From assembly GCA_030704615.1 (NCBI GenBank), contig CM060732.1, positions 19,654,001 through 19,718,000 of the forward strand: 64,000 bases of DNA, written 5' to 3'. The translations under genes and the position numbers were made by a program. Source of the DNA: Takakia lepidozioides (taxonomy: Eukaryota > Streptophyta > Takakiopsida > Takakiales > Takakiaceae). Positions 1 to 12,742 of this stretch are shown piece after piece. How positions within the stretch are numbered: position 1 is the stretch's first letter; each line of letters starts with the position of its first letter. The notes under the pieces were generated by a model that made no database searches, had not been told where the DNA came from, and saw nothing but the letters and a program-made list of their open reading frames with translations.

Positions 1-702
1 AATTACTCTATGTAGTTGAAACCAAAGTATAATAAGAACAAAAGAAAACACTCAAGTGAAGAGAGAGAGATATTGTACCACTATAGTACAATTTCAGGAA
101 GGGTAGGCACTCACCAACCTGCTAGCCAAAGACTACACTCTGCGAATTAATGTGACTAACCAATACACTCTGAAATTTAACATACAACCAACATACAGTA
201 AAATGAAAACTTGGAGCTAAATTTGAGTTTGGAGTCTTGACAACGTCGATGAAGCAGGTTTTCTTGACAACGATGATGAAGCAGGTGGGCCCTGACGATG
301 TCGTTGAAGATATTGTCTACTTATGGCGAGCCTAAAATGACACAACTAAAATGACACATAATGTTGAGTTGAACACTTACAAGGAAGAGAAGGCGAGCGA
401 ACAAGTGATGCGCAGTGTCAATGCAGTGTCAAAGCAGAGTAATTCAGTATCCCAGGTAAGCTTTGCCCTGAGCACGTCGATGAAGCACCCGAAGCACCAA
501 AGTCGCAAGCCAACAACATTTCGATGCTACTAAGAAGAGTGGCTATTCCGAGGGGGAAATGGCTATTCCCAGGGGGAAATGGCTAAATGGAGGGAGATTT
601 GCTATTCCCCCAATTTCTCGCGCAAGGGCAGAGAGACAAAAGTGAATATGTGTATCACATGCGGTTCGCGCGGCGCGAAGAATCCTTGGGGGACTGTTTA
701 TA
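1..702. other. No gene seen; repetitive leader
   Basis: I see no supported gene in this stretch. The few short open frames have no recognisable domain. Positions about 240-320 carry a short repeated phrase on tacaacgt/gatgaagcagg, and 541-590 repeats a phrase with ggctattcc followed by a G run. The region leads into the foldback repeat at 703. Confidence 0.5.
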
Positions 703-980
703 TGCGATACCTAACGGTTCAAAGAGTCCCCCAAGGACTCTTTCTGCCCGACTCCCCGTTACCTAACGGTTCAAAGAGTCCTTGGGGGACTCTTTTTCCC
801 ATTACCTAACGGTTGGAAGAGTCATTGGGGGACTATTTTTCCCCGTTACCTAATGATTCGACGAGTCCTTGGGGGACTCTTTTTCCCCGTTACCTAACGG
901 TTCGAAGAGTCCTCCTCGACTTAGAGCCTTTCCAAGCGAAGAAATGGTCCTTGGGGGACTCTTCGAAACGTTAGGTATCG
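703..980. repeat. Foldback repeat with internal ~44-bp tandem units
   Basis: The ends are inverted copies of each other: the left end (about 703-737) reads cgatacctaacggttc followed by agagtcccccaagg, and the right end (about 949-980) is its near reverse complement. Between them the phrase ctaacggtt recurs at 711, 772, 806, 850 (diverged) and 894, with 44-bp spacing for the last copies. Each unit carries a hairpin, AAAGAGTCC-loop-GGACTCTTT. This is the structure of a small foldback or MITE-like element. No target duplication was identified. Confidence 0.6.
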
Positions 981-1410
981 GGGAGAAAGAGTCCCCGATA
1001 AAAGGTAAAGGATAATTATTTGGCTGGGCTCACAGGCTCATGTCGTGCTGCATCTTGTCACAAAGACCGCGTCTTTCGCAATTTGGGAGACATTTCGAGC
1101 TTTGGGAGATCCTCTGGATGATAAATGTGAGGTTGGATGAAAAAGGTAAAGGGCAATTATTTAGCTAGGCTCACACGTTCACGTCTGGACGCTCATGATC
1201 TAGCAATCCCCCGTCCTGAAGAGTATATGAGAAAGAAGGCGGACATCCGTATGCCTCAGGATATGAAAAACAAAAACTCATTTCCATAAATAGAATGCAG
1301 GCACAAACAAACATTCACAATATATTGAGGCAGGGGAGACCTCCCGTCCTTAAGAGTGACTTCTATGAGAAAGAAGACGGACAGCCATATGCCTCGGGAC
1401 GAACGAAAAT

Positions 1411-4400
1411 CATTTGGATGGGCAACCATCCGTTGGCCCATTGAACAATTTTTGTTTTATCTCATATTACTCCGGGACCTTTTACATGGTACATTCAACA
1501 TACTGGCCAAGTCTCAAAGCGAACCTAAATCATTTCGATGGGCAACCATTCGTTGAGCCATTGAATGGATTTCGTTTCATCTCATATTAGTGCGGAACTT
1601 GTGAGAGGGTGTACCGATCATACTGGAAAAGTTTGAAAGCAAATAAAAATGATTTGGATGGGCAACCATCCATTAACCCATTCAATGAATTCTGGTTCAT
1701 CTGCTATTACTGTGGGACCTGTTGAACTGCGTCTCGCATGCACATGATTTTTTTTCCATTCTATTTTGGAATTGTATGTGTAACGACAACATATGTTACG
1801 TGCGTGCCAAATTTGGGAGTGAACAAAATTCATTTGGACACAAAACCACAGTTTCTTTCCTGTTTTGTACTCCAAACTTGATTTGTGTTCTATTACATGC
1901 AGTCTTCATAGAGAGTTCTGCAATAGTGAGCGAAGAGAACATTTCTTTTTTATTTGGTTTCATTTTTTTTTTGTCCAAAGTTTGCAGGGATGTAGCGGTG
2001 GGAGGCTGGAAGCCGCACAACAAAATTGAGCCAAAAATAAAATCGATACGTAGCAGAAACCCCCAATCAAAGGAAGTGGAAACCTAATTATTTGCTTCAA
2101 ATTCATTTAAATTCAATTAAATTCTTGAATCGGTTGAGGGGTGAGCGCGTCCCTGGGGAGGCAAATGTTTTTTTCATTCAGTTGTATCTCCCCACATGTG
2201 TTGCACACATGTTTAAGCATATGCGAGCAAAAGATAGGCCTCAACCTCATATGTTCAATGGGTGCAATAGCCTTTAACCAATGAGAGCATTTCTTTTTTC
2301 CCAATGAACAAAATTAACGCCTCATTGGCCCATTGAACGAATTTTGTTGGATCTTATATTACTCTGGGACCTATCAGATGGTACATTGAACATATTGGCC
2401 AAGTCTCGAAGCGAACGAAAATAATTTCGATGGGCAACCATTTATTGACCCATTGAACGATTTTCGTTTCATCTCATATTACTCTAGGATCTCTTACATA
2501 GTACATTCAACATACTGGCCAAGTCTCAAAGCGAACCAAAATCATTTCGATGGGCAACCAATCGTTGAGCCATCGAATGAATTTCACTTTATCTCATATT
2601 AATGCGGGAGCTGTGAGAGGGTGTACCAAACGTACTGGCAAAGTTTGAAAGCAAACAAAAATGATTTGGATAGGCAACCATCCGTTGACCCATTCAATGA
2701 ATTATGGTTCATCTGCTATTACTATGGGACCTGTTGAACTACGTCTCGCGTGCACATGATTTTTTTTCCAATCTATTTTTGAACCATATGTGTAACAACG
2801 ACATATATTACGTGCATGCCAAATTTGGGAGTGAACAAAATTCATTTGGACCCAGAACCAGAGTTTTTTCCTTGTTTTGCACTCCAAACTTGATTTGCGT
2901 TATATTATATGTCGTTTTCATAGAAAGTTTTGCAATAGTGAGCGAAGAGAACATTTTATTATTATTTTGTGTTCATTTTTGTTTGGTCCAAAGTTTTGCA
3001 GGGATGTAGCGGTGGGAGGCTGGAAGCCGCACAACAAAATTGAGCCAAAAATAAAATCGATACGTAGCAGAAACCCCCAATCAAAAGCAGTGGAAACCTA
3101 ATTATTTGCTTCAAATTCATTTAAATTCAATTACATTCTTGAATCGGTTGAGGGGTGAGCGCGTCCCTGGGGAGGCAAATGATTTTTTCCTTTTGTTGTA
3201 TCTCCTCACATGTGTTGCACACATGTTCAAGCACATGCGAGCAAAAGATGGGCCTCAACCTCATCTGTTTAATGGGTGTAATAGCCTTTCACCAATGAGA
3301 GCATTTTTTTTTCCCAATGAACAAAATTGGATGACAAAAGAACGCCTCATTGGCCCATTGAACGAATTTCGTTGGATCTCATATTACTCTGGGACCTATC
3401 AGATGGTACATTGAGCATATTGGCCAAGTCTCGAAGCGAACGAAAATAATTTCGATGGGCAACCATCTGTTGGCCCATTGAACGATTTTTGTTTCATCTC
3501 ATATTACTCTAGGACCTTTTACATGATACATTCAACATACTGGCCAAGTCTCAAAGCGAACCAAAATCATTTCGATGGGCAACCAATCGTTGAGTCATCG
3601 AATGAATTTCGTTTCATCTCATATTAATGCGGGACCTGTGAGAGGGTGTACTGAACGTACTGGCAAAGTTTGAAAGCAAATAAAAATGATTTGGATAGGC
3701 AACCATCCATTGACCCATTCAATGAATTATGGTTCATCTGCTATTACTATGGGACCTGTTGAACTGCGTCTCGCGTGCACACGATTTTTTTTCCTTTCCG
3801 TTTTTGAACCGTATGTGTAACGACGACATATGTTTCGTGCGTGCCAAATTTGGGAGTGAACAAAATTCATTTGAACCCAAAACCACAATTTTTTTTTCCC
3901 TATTTTGCACTTCAAACTTGATTTGCGTTTTATTACATGCAGTCTTCATAGAGAGTTTTGCAATAGTGAGCGAAAAGAACATTTCTTTTTTATTTTGTTT
4001 TCATTTTTGTTTGTCCAAAGTTTTGCAGGGATATAACGGTAGGAGGCTGAAGCCGCAAAACAAAATTGAGCCAAAAATAAAATCGATACGTAGCAAAAAC
4101 CCCCAATCAAAGGAAGTGGAAGCCTAATTATTTGCTTCAAATTCATTTAAATTCAATTAAATTCTTGAATCGGTTGAGGGGTGAGCGCGTCCCTGGGGAG
4201 GCAAATGATTTTTTTCTTCTGTTGTATCTCCTCATATGTGTTGCACACATGTTCAAGCACATGCGGGCAAAAGATGGGCCTCAACTTCATCTGTTCAATG
4301 GGTGCAATAGCCTTTCACCCATGAGAGCATTTCTTTTCCCCAATGAACAAAATTGGATGACAGGTGAACGCCTCATTGGCCCATTTCACGATTTTCGATT

Positions 4401-4660
4401 CGTCTCATATTACTCCGGGACCTCCATGGTACATTCAACATACTGGCCAAGTCTCAAAGCGAACCAAAATCATTTCGATGGACAACCAATCGTTGAGCCA
4501 TCGAATGAATTTCGTTTCATCTCATATTAGTGCGGGAGTTGATACATGATATGTTGAACATAGTGGCAAAGATTGAAAGCAAACGAAAATCATTTGGATG
4601 GTTAACCTTTCGATCACCCATTGAATGGATTTCGTTTCGTCTCATACGGACATTTATCAA
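1411..4660. repeat. Higher-order tandem array (120-bp repeats in ~1-kb units)
   Basis: A 120-bp repeat starting at the phrase atttcgatgggcaacc occurs at 1411, 1531 and 1651, again at 2423, 2543 and 2663, again at 3448, 3568 and 3688, and finally at 4471 and 4591. Spacing inside each triplet is exactly 120 bp. The triplets sit in larger units with periods of 1,012 and 1,025 bp; the last, shortened unit is about 903 bp. The rest of each large unit (about 650-780 bp) is also repeated, so short proteins translated from it recur three times. Those proteins have no known domain and I do not call genes here. A shorter 137-bp direct repeat lies just upstream (about 1208 and 1345). Confidence 0.85.
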
Positions 4661-5976
4661 AGTACAATCAAATTCAAATTGCAGGTGTTTCGCCATTACC
4701 TCCGTATGTACGTGGCTACAGCGTATTGCCAGGCCTCAGGTACTATACTTAACCAAAACTCTGCCCACTTTACCTAGGGCAATACTTAAAATCGTATTCT
4801 TCAAATTTTTATGTGCTTTGGGCCTTTGGCTGTCCCAAAAAGAAGTTCCCCTTTATTGGCTGGTTTAATAAAGGAAAATAATGATTTTTATTATACGAGT
4901 ATGGCTTCCATGTTCCTACAAAAGCGTTATCTTTGGGAGAGGTTTTGAGGTCAATCCCATGTCACCCATACCTACCTGCTTTCAACACTATCTTGGTATA
5001 AGATGGGGATTTTACGTATATCTATATAAAAACTCGACAATTATTAAAAATCATTTGGCCACAAAGGAACTAATATACATATATATATAGATGACACACA
5101 TTGTTTTATTTCAACTAATTACATAATGTTTTTCATCATTATATTATTTTAGTATTTTTTTCCAATTATATATGTTTCCTTTTCAGAGTATGCCTCGGTA
5201 ATATGTTAAATCGCTGAGTTACTTAAAATCATATATACATTCTATTCAAGAGATAGTGTTAAAACTTATTTCACTGTATGTACATTCATAACATATGCCA
5301 TACTATGACATATTTGGCATTGTTATGCTAGGGCATAGCATGTGATGGTACATAGATACATCCATATTTAGGTATGGCATTGGCATTGCCCATGTGCATG
5401 GAATAAGCACGACTCACATCGCGCATAGTGGCATGCCAGTTATGAACATAGTCAAAATGAAGTAATGAAATAATTCAGGTGCAAATGGGCCACTGGCCTC
5501 AGCAAACGTCCCATTTGATCTATGTTTCAGGAATATTTCTTCATATTCTTGACATGTGGTGCAGATTGGCTGTTCCTGGCATAGGTGCAAGTGGGACACT
5601 ATAGCAGCAGCATGTGGCTTCCTTGAGTTTTGCAAGTGTGGCGGCCAAAATCTGCCAAACTTCGACAAGATCTCGGCAGTGAGTTAGCTGGCCTTTACCA
5701 CCGCCGCCTGTTTCGCTGGAAAACATATGTTACGGTTTGGAGGAGGGAGGCTCATCTCTCTGTGGAGAACGAATAGATAGCTGTGGAAGATTTTGCTCTG
5801 TTGTTTGGGGAGGACAGGGAGCTCGTACATGTTGTACTCGTTCGTGGGCAGAGTCTCTGGGGAGGTTTGTGATGGGCTAAAGCTTGCAGCTGCTGCATAG
5901 TACTGCTTGACGTCTTTTATAAGTCATATGTAACTCGATATTGTAGCACACATCAAGAGGCAGGAGGCTGGAAAAG
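4661..5976. other. AT-rich intergenic region upstream of the MFS gene
   Basis: No coding region is supported. The stretch 5,030-5,350 is strongly AT-rich. The segment from about 5,700 to 5,976 should contain the promoter and 5' leader of the transporter gene, but I cannot place a TATA box or transcription start with confidence. Confidence 0.4.
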
Positions 5977-8900
5977 ATGGATGGGAGAGAGGGGAAGTCG
6001 TGGAACAACAGATGGCTTGTGCTGGTAGCGTCCATGTGGTTGGCAGCGTGTGCAGGCATAGGCTATGTGTTCGGCAGTCTGTCCCCAGTGATCAAAAGCG
6101 CGATGGGCTACAACCAGAAGCAGATTAACCGGTTGGGGGTGGCCAAGGACATTGGCGACAGTGTTGGGTTGCTCTCGGGCATGCTGTGTGATGTGCTCCC
6201 TACGTGGTCGCTCCTAATACTCGGCTCCCTGCAAGGGCTCTTTGGTTATGGCTGGATTTGGCTCATAGTCACGCGTCGTGTTGCCCCTTTGCCGTTCTGG
6301 CTGGTATTTCCCTTAGTCGCCTCGCCCAACATATATACTCAATTTCCTACCTCATGCCATTCCCGTGTCTATGTTCTCTCTTTACCTGAAGTTTGCATAT
6401 CCTAAAGTTGCACAGTATATTGTAAACCTGCCTCACCTCGCGCAACTGAATGCTGCGATGTAGAGGGTGGGGAACTAAGAACAGCTCTGCTGTGATTGGA
6501 ATTTGTGATAATATGGGCTTCATCGTCTGTGATGCTCCTGCTATGTGTTAGCTCGTTAAGGGCTCACACTTGAAAATTGTGAGAATTTGAGCTTCATCGT
6601 CGGTGTCCTGCTATGTAGCTCGTTCAAGGTCTCACAGTCCAAGTCATCGGAGGCTAATTTGGGGGTTGTCAGGTTTGGAGTTGCTGCAGTAATTGAGTAG
6701 GGGTTCAGAATACAAGACAGTGCTTAGTGTCCCTCCATGCCTCACTATGGGAGAGAAAATTGGGGTCAGCACCGTTTGACTAGCAGTTTAATTTTCGAAG
6801 GAATTCTGTCCAACGAGGTTGCATCAAATGACATCCGGCAGTTGAACGTTGACATGTTGGGAATCAGCACAGGCGTTAGAACAGGGTGGGAATTGGGTGG
6901 GGTTCAGGGATCCGTGGTCCTAGTAGTATTGGTTGTACAAACAAATGGTCTGTGGCTGGTTTGCCTTTACCACACCTCTGTACTCTATTTCCTTTTGATT
7001 TGATGTTTGAAACGTTTCAGGTGCTACTTGCTGGTTGTCAGCTGCCTATTTCCAATTCTGCTGCTACCTTTCTTTCTGGTAGTTTGTATGATAAAAGGTC
7101 TTCATTTGCTGCCTCAGGATTGGCTATTGGGTGATAGAAACACCTTTTAATTCATCCCCAACTACGCAGGCACTCATCTGATGGCGCATAAGTTTTGTTA
7201 TGTAGCATACGGCCTCTCCTGGCCAAAATAATGTCAGGGATGGAGCCTGGCTTGTGACTGCAGTTGGATTGCTTCATCCTTTTATTTTGTTGGCCAACCT
7301 AACATTGTGAAGTTGACTTGGAGGTGTTCACTTGCTGTCTTTTGGACGGTACCGTTTGTGTAACAATTGTACTCCCTCAATTACTCTCAGCTTCAGAATA
7401 GATGTAAAATGTCACTTGTATAGGGGATCAAATTGATTGAAAGCTTTGCTGATGAGTAAATGTATGTATCTTATGGAACTTTCTGTGTCTACCCTTTTCT
7501 GACTGTTTGAACAGCAAATGGTGCTCTAATGCACAATGACCTATCGTTTTATCAAGTTAGACTTTTTGAGACCACCTATATCAGTAGGGCCAGAAGTTCT
7601 GCAAGTGTCATTACTGGAGCCATTTTCCAAGGCATAATCATGGATTGACATGGCCACCTAACATTGAAGTCTTTTGTCTGTTGAATTTAACCGTGGTGGG
7701 GAGTCTTGCATATTTGTAGTCAAGCCACTCTCCAGGATTATAACAAAAGGGTTTGACTGCTGGATGGGCAGATATGCGTGCTCATATGTATTGGAACAAA
7801 TGGAGAAACCTACTTCAACACAGCAGCTTTGGTATCCTGTGTTCGCAACTTTCCTCATAACAGGGGCCCGACAGTGGGAATCTTGAAAGGCTTTGGTGGA
7901 CTGAGTGGCGCTATATTTACACAAATTTACACTACTGTGTTTGCACCAGATCAAGCTGGTTTTATCTTCATGGTTGCAGTAGGTCCGGCTATGGTTAGTT
8001 TATTTGTCATGTTCATTATTCGACCTGTGCCTACTCAACAAGAGGATGAGGCCCTGCAGTCACAAAATTTCAATTTTCTTTACGGTGTCTCGTTAGCACT
8101 TGCAGCATATATAATGGGTGTAATGCTAGTACAAGAGTTCATGCCCGTCAATGATATTGCAAGCATTATATTTACCTGTGGATTGCTTTTCCTTCTTGCC
8201 TTACCTCTGGTCTTACCTCTAAGAGCATCTTTTTGTGAGAAATCTTCTGAAACTGGGCAAGATATCTCATTTCAAAGAACCATTGACTCCTTGAGAGCCC
8301 CCCTACTTGAGGAAGGAAATTCATCTGTCAATCCTGGCCAATCAGGCCATGGCTTCACTGTTAGCAGTAGTAGTCAAGATACAGCTCGGAAAGGTAGTTT
8401 CCGTAAAGAGGGCAGTTTCCCCGAGGATCCTTTTGCATTCAGTGAATTGGAAGATGAGAAGGAGCGATGGCCAGAGCCTGTTAGGCGCCAGCGGTTGGAG
8501 CGTGCCAGTTCACGATTGTTCCGAGCAGTAGCTGAGGGTGCTGTGAAGATAAAGCGAAGAAAGGGTCCTCGGAGAGGTGAGGATTTCACGTTGGGGCAGG
8601 CACTTATCAAAGCTGACTTCTGGTTGCTGTTTTTCGGCCTTTATTGTGGAGCGGGATCAGGATTGACTGTTATTGATAATCTGGGCCAGATCAGCCAGTC
8701 ACAGGGATATGCAGATCCTCACATTTTTGTATCATTGATAAGTATATGGAACTTCCTCGGCCGCCTAGGGGGTGGCTATGTTTCGGAAGTTATTGCCAGG
8801 TGAGTTCACATTTTTTTTGTCTAAAATTACCTGTACATTGCTTGGCCCTGCCAGTGTCTGAAGTTTATGCGTAGAGACCAGCTGACTCGTGGGGAGGGAC

Positions 8901-10154
8901 AGATCTTCTGCTTCTATAGATCAAAAGGAGCTCGAGTAGTTTCTGCTTGACAAGGGGGAATAAATATTCACGAGAAATGATTTGAGAAATCCGAAATAAC
9001 TTATATACGGGACAAGGGCGGCAGAAGGGATGTGGCCTTAGTCGGCAGATGCCGCTTGGTTGCCAGAAATAAATTTGAGTTCAAGTTGGGAGGCTGGGTT
9101 ATAGCCCAACTACCTGTCCTCTGGAGAGTGTACTGCACAGCAGCTTCCCCACACCTTTATATTTCTAGGAGCTCAACTGCACGAGTTGCTGCTCGTACTT
9201 ATGAATTGTCACATGATCAAAGACACTTGGTGGATACCAGGTCAAAATTGTAGCCAACTGCTGAAGTTAGAATTGTTGGCTGGTGTTGTACCAGCATGAA
9301 AAATTGTCCGGTATTTTGTGGGATCAGGTCTTGTCACGTGGTCATTTCAGTGGGACCTGGACCGCTCTAGGAAATGTCAAGACTGTCAGTTTGGGAAGAC
9401 CTTCTGTGAATGGAACGCAAACGCAGTTCTTTTGGTTGGTTTCTGGCAGCAGATGCATCATTTTTGCATGGGCAAGAAGATGGTAGGGTGGGGCAATTGT
9501 GGAAAAGATGACAAGTGCTGTGGTTGCCAGTGGGACAGACTTTAATGGGCTTCCACTGACTAAACACGCTGTTGAATGGTTGGCAGGGAGCATGCGTTGC
9601 CAAGGCCTATCATGATGGCTGCAGCTCAAGCAGTGATGGCGGTTGGGCACGCCTTGCTTGGCTTGGACGTGCTGGGGTCGCTACATGTGGGGTCGTTGCT
9701 GGTTGGTTTGGGATATGGAGCTCACTGGTCCATTGTTCCAGCAACTGCCTCTGAGCTCTTCGGCCTGAGGAACTTCGGCATCCTGTACAATTTCCTGACT
9801 ATTGCAAATCCTGCTGGTTCACTTGTGTTTTCTGGTCTGATTGCTGGAACTCTTTACGATCGCGAAGCAGCGAAACAGAGAGAGCTGAGAGTCTTGGAAT
9901 ACTCTCATACAACAAAAAGCCTTTTTGCTAGCAATGAGGATGACTTGCTTTGTGAGGGAGCTGCCTGCTTTCGGCTGACCTTATTCATCATGAGCGGGGT
10001 GTGTGTTCTTGGTATTTTACTGAACTTGGTGCTTATCTCACGTACACGGCGAGTATATACCATGCTTTATGGCAAGCAACAAGAAGAGGATGCAAGGGGC
10101 GATGCCCGAAGTTCGTATTCGACAAAAAAGGGAAAAGGTTCAAGTAGTGCGTGA
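5977..10154 (+). CDS. Nodulin-like / NFD4-type MFS transporter (3 exons)
   Basis: This gene encodes a multi-pass membrane protein of the plant nodulin-like major facilitator family, probably a transporter of small solutes; the substrate cannot be read from sequence. Exons are 5977-6303, 7772-8799 and 9587-10154. Both introns (1,468 and 787 bp) have GT..AG ends and the phases join cleanly to give 640 residues. Exon 1 holds the first membrane helices and the family motif GVAKDIGD. Exon 2 begins ICVLICIGTNGETYFNTAAL, typical of the family, and includes ILKGFGGLSGA. A hydrophilic loop of about 118 residues (roughly 262-380), rich in Ser, Arg and acidic residues, separates the two halves as expected. 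Exon 3 carries the last helices (GYGAHWSIVPATASELFG) and a basic, Ser-rich cytosolic tail. The start is the ATG before MDGREGKSW, just ahead of the first helix. A GT-rich donor-like site follows the stop, so a 3' UTR intron is possible. It looks intact. Confidence 0.9.
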
Positions 10155-11566
10155 ATAAGGTAAGTTCTTTAATTTTTTTGATTGGCAGATATGTACCATC
10201 ACTAATTTTGCAAACAGCAACATCAATGCTGTTGTGGTGATATTATCACAGCTCTTTTGTAACGGTGTAGATCTTTGAATGTTTAGAAGAAATTTGAGAC
10301 TTTCTCTAATTTATTTTCTGATTCAGGTGCACAATAATGTGACTTGATTGGAGCAAAATAAGGATCACCATGTTTAGATTATTCTTATGATATGAAATAA
10401 TTGCTCCAAGTGTGAATTTCTTCTCATAATGAAGGTTTTGTACGAACCACCTTGCACTTACAAGTGTTAGACTAGAAATCATCCACATTCATTCTGTGTG
10501 CTTTCTTCATTTGGGGTTGTTCTGGGATGGGCAGCCATGGGAACTCCTGCACTTGTTTGCTAGTCAGTGGCCCCCCTCCCTCCACATGCAATGGATATGG
10601 TTCTCTTCACAGGTTTTCCCAACTTCGGTCTCATCATGATTATTCAACCGTAATCCTGATCCTTTTGAGCCGCCACAGAGAATGCATAAGAAGTATGTAT
10701 CTGCTGAAGTGAAATTATTGATCACTGATTTGGGCGGTGCTCAAATCCTTTGATTCATTCATAACCTGACCATGAGAATGTCCGATCATCGCAGCAGTTG
10801 GGGTCAAGAATCAAGACAATGCCTCTTTGCAAGGATCTATCTTGCCAGCCTTACAACCCCAGTGCAAACAATGGCTTATTCATATTATACTAGACACTAT
10901 ATTTTCTTCTCATTAAAGGTCAAGCTGCCTGACCTATCGCGACTTCTGTGCACAATGAGTCAAGGTTGTATATGTGGCATTGTGACCTAGCATTTTGAAT
11001 ATGGATTGTCCCAAGTTAGTGCCTCTTTTCAATGGCGCACATTATAAAAGGCCCGGGAGTTTAAAACGACCCCCCCCCCACCCCAGCCGCACCCCTTTCG
11101 CCAAAAGGCACCTGTGTGGCTCGCGGTCACTGTGCCCTCACGCCCCCCATCCCCCGCCCGCCCTCCCCACCCCCGCCCGCCGGCCGTCACCACACCACAT
11201 GAACTCTTTGGCACATGACACCTGTCACCACAACCCAACATCGCGCACGGGACACATCGTGAGTCGAAAACATGGATCCATACATGGTAGATGACACATA
11301 CATGATGGTCACGAAAGTAACATGATGACCATCACGAAAGTCACATGATGACCATAGGCATGAACCCTCACATATGCATGTATACACAAGGTTGTACATG
11401 TTCAAATTTCAAAATTCAAATTTGAAATTTAGTATTATTTTATGGATTGGGTCTACTTCTAGGATTTAGGAGATGAGACCAGGAAGTATGTGTAATGAGA
11501 GGCAACCTCCAATCGTCACGTTCCTTTCATGGTCCTCTCAAACTGTTCTGACCACGAAAGCATGAC
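10155..11566. other. 3' flank of MFS gene; C-rich tract; no gene
   Basis: This holds the presumed 3' UTR of the transporter gene, then non-coding DNA. A C-rich tract lies at about 11,069-11,180. At about 11,300-11,355 a phrase on catgatgaccat/cacgaaagt repeats. At 11,404-11,430 there is a short AT palindrome around aaattcaaatttgaattt-like sequence. No coding sequence is supported. Confidence 0.5.
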
Positions 11567-12742
11567 GTGCAGCCAGTACCAGCCGTGCCTCAGGTCCCTG
11601 AATTGCGCCATGATATGTCTGTTGCCGAGAATGAAGAAAACATTGCATCCCATCTTGCTTTGCTGCTTCGAAACCAAGTTCAAATGCCCAGTGTAGATGC
11701 TTTTAACCATCCTGTACTGCAGTGGCGTTTCCAATGGCATGGCAAGCCTCCTGGCCAAAACTCTGCCGAACTCGCCTACATTCCCTGGAATCGAGTTGCT
11801 GATTTCATTATAGGGGAGTCTTCCCGTTCAGATGGCCCATGCACTTTTAGCAGGCATCGGCAAAGATGCCATCCGGAGGGGTCTCTCCTAGCTCCTCGCA
11901 GCAACAGTGCCATGACTACAACAAGGTACATTGGGCTGCAGGTCATGTGTTGCAAGGGCTACTAAATGATTTCCATGAATGCCCGAGTGCCTGAATCCCC
12001 TTGGTGTCATAGTAACGGATTGTTTTTTTGTTATTGTAGGTATCACTGCTCATATGGTCCACAAGACAGAACTAGTTCCCTCTTGGAGGTTACCCCTGCA
12101 ATGGCACACAAGAAACACCGAGTGAAGCCTGCAAAGAAGAAGGGGAGGAAGCCAAGAGTCACAGCCGCTTCCACTGAAGCAAAGCCAAAACAAATGAGGA
12201 CCACTCAAACAAAATCGGGGGAAGGCATCAAGAGGGGATGCATGTGCAGGTTTGTAGTGAAGCAATGCTATGTGGACCCTGATATTGCAGAGCTGGTCTA
12301 TTATGAAAAGAGACATGTGAATGGGGCTGGACAGGTTTGCCATGGACCTGCGCATCAAGTAGGTCGTGTTTCATTAGCTCCCCACCTGAGCGATGAGATG
12401 AAATCATGGGTGTTACACAACCTCCGTCTCGGACTAAGCATCAACAAGATAATGGCCAAGCACACGCAGAGGGTGAGGGAAATCATGGATGGGGGGTTCG
12501 AGGTTACTCGTGACACCTTCCTTCTTTCAAATGAAATCCGAAATATTGCCAACAAGTGCGATGAATAAACATTCAAAAAGCACTCCAATGATGCACAAAG
12601 TGTCCGAATGTGGGTGCATGAAAACCCAAGAAGTGTTTTCTACTACCAGGAAGAGTCTAATCACCCTGCTTGGACATTGAATGACAGAAAACTCGACCTT
12701 CCATTTGTGCTTGGCATACAAATGTCGTTGAACCCATTTTAG
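11567..12742 (+). pseudogene. MULE-type transposase N-terminal remnant (split, one internal stop)
   Basis: The remnant resembles the N-terminal part of Mutator-like (MULE/FAR1-related) transposases. Exon 1 runs to 11925 and includes AYIPWNRVADFIIGE. A GT..AG intron (11926-12039) joins in phase to exon 2, which starts YHCSYGPQDR. Exon 2 then shows a lysine-rich stretch, the Cys/His segment GCMCRFVVKQCY..HVNGAGQVCHG, and LGLSINKIMAKH. The frame meets TAA at 12566-12568 but stays open and family-like beyond it (DAQSVRMWVHENP, VFYYQEE, LPFVLGIQ) until TAG at 12740-12742. The catalytic DDE core is not seen, so the gene is truncated. The 5' end is uncertain because a stop lies just upstream and no in-frame ATG opens the frame. 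The family call is from remembered motifs; inactivity is clear. Confidence 0.65.

Noticed and set aside
1722-4530. Recurring open frames of 60-130 codons
   Set aside because: They repeat only because the DNA is tandemly repeated; they lack domains and overlap on both strands.
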